Positions 5,818-6,201 of a stretch of DNA of 6,201 nucleotides are shown here, piece after piece (position 1 is the stretch's first letter; each line of letters starts with the position of its first letter). The notes under the pieces were generated by a model. That model saw nothing but the letters and a program-made list of their open reading frames with translations. It was not told where the DNA came from and did no database searches. This DNA is from Ruminococcus sp. Lineage in GTDB: Bacteria > Bacillota > Clostridia > Oscillospirales > Ruminococcaceae. Location: NCBI GenBank assembly GCA_014799765.1, contig JAAVHK010000128.1, positions 1 to 6,201 of the forward strand. The letters run 5' to 3'. Made by a program: the position numbers and the translations under genes.

Positions 5818-6201
5818 ATGTCAACAGATAAATATGTGATTCATCTGACAAAATGTGCATTGAAAAATAAAAATCCGAAAGAAAAACCAGAAAATTTATC
5901 ATGGAATGAAATATTTTCCCTTGCAGATAAACATATGATAGCTAATATGCTCTGGTACAGCGTCAATAAACTTACAGAAAAACCTGCTCCGGAACTATGG
6001 AAAAAATGGACGGAAATTAAAAACAAAGCTGTTGTCAAGGATATTATACAGAGAAGTGAGTATCAGAAGATTATTAATGCCTTTGAAAAAAAACATATAC
6101 GTTGTATGGCTGTCAAGGGAATATTCATGAAAAAATTTTATCCTAAGTCAGACTTCCGTACTATGTCGGATATAGATATTTTAATAGACGAAAAAAACGC
6201 A
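5818..6201 (+). CDS. Nucleotidyltransferase-family protein, 3' end outside the window
   Basis: The first 128 residues of an open frame run off the right edge without a stop. ACGGAGG (5807-5813) precedes the ATG, which lies 11 nt after the transporter stop. The sequence begins MSTDKYVIHL, followed by a helical region and then motifs of the nucleotidyltransferase family often found in peptide clusters (NTP_transf_5-like): AVKG (98-101), then the DFRTMSDIDILID stretch (112-124), in which Arg114, Asp118 and Asp120 would form the nucleotide/metal site. The full family is usually well over 300 aa, so most of the protein is missing. A relative occurs in paeninodin-type lasso clusters beside an HprK-like kinase and PqqD-like protein, which agrees with this neighbourhood. 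The acceptor, whether peptide, phosphopeptide or sugar, cannot be read from the sequence. Confidence 0.82.
   Translation, partial: MSTDKYVIHLTKCALKNKNPKEKPENLSWNEIFSLADKHMIANMLWYSVNKLTEKPAPELWKKWTEIKNKAVVKDIIQRSEYQKIINAFEKKHIRCMAVKGIFMKKFYPKSDFRTMSDIDILIDEKNA

Noticed and set aside
1..6201. CRISPR array, tRNA or rRNA genes, insertion sequence or transposase
   Set aside because: No regularly spaced direct repeats, tRNA-like cloverleaf with CCA or TTC-loop signature, or transposase motifs were seen on either strand.

Overview
The window looks like a chromosomal piece of a Gram-positive gut Clostridium-group bacterium, most likely Ruminococcus or a close relative. The grounds are moderately AT-rich DNA, strong AGGAG ribosome-binding sites, a consensus sigma-A promoter, a Thr/Glu-rich lipoprotein, and a secreted protein whose C-terminal domain resembles those on many ruminococcal surface proteins. 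The genus is inferred from style, not proven. All real genes lie on the + strand.

Layout. Positions 1-171 hold a near-consensus promoter and an 84-nt inverted repeat that would fold into a long hairpin at the very 5' end of the transcript. Positions 172-1980 encode a 602-aa secreted coiled-coil protein. Twenty-five bases later comes a 41-codon gene (2006-2131) for a small acidic peptide with a leader-like YxxP motif. A hairpin followed by a T-rich tract (2144-2183) then separates it from a tightly packed run of genes: a Thr/Glu-rich lipoprotein (2198-2731), an HprK-like P-loop kinase (2735-3466), a PqqD-family peptide-binding protein (3473-3739), a soluble S24/S26-type serine peptidase with a Ser/His signature (3732-4157), a full-length ABC exporter half-transporter (4154-5806), and the start of a nucleotidyltransferase-like protein (5818 to the window end, cut off). 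Gaps in this run are 11 nt or less, with overlaps of 8 and 4 nt, so it is an operon with translational coupling.

Reading. The gene set is that of a ribosomally made, post-translationally modified peptide (RiPP) pathway: short precursor, PqqD-type recognition element, kinase, peptidase, exporter and nucleotidyltransferase. It shares kinase, PqqD-like, nucleotidyltransferase and ABC components with paeninodin-type lasso peptide clusters. Within the window, however, it lacks the asparagine-synthetase-like cyclase and the transglutaminase-like B2 protease, and has an S26-type peptidase instead. The proposed order of events is: PqqD binds the N-terminal part of the peptide, the kinase and/or nucleotidyltransferase modifies it, the S26-like peptidase trims it, and the ABC protein exports it. 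This is inference. The product, its chemistry and the roles of the lipoprotein and the large upstream secreted protein are unknown. The absence of a cyclase cannot be judged, because the cluster runs off the right edge.
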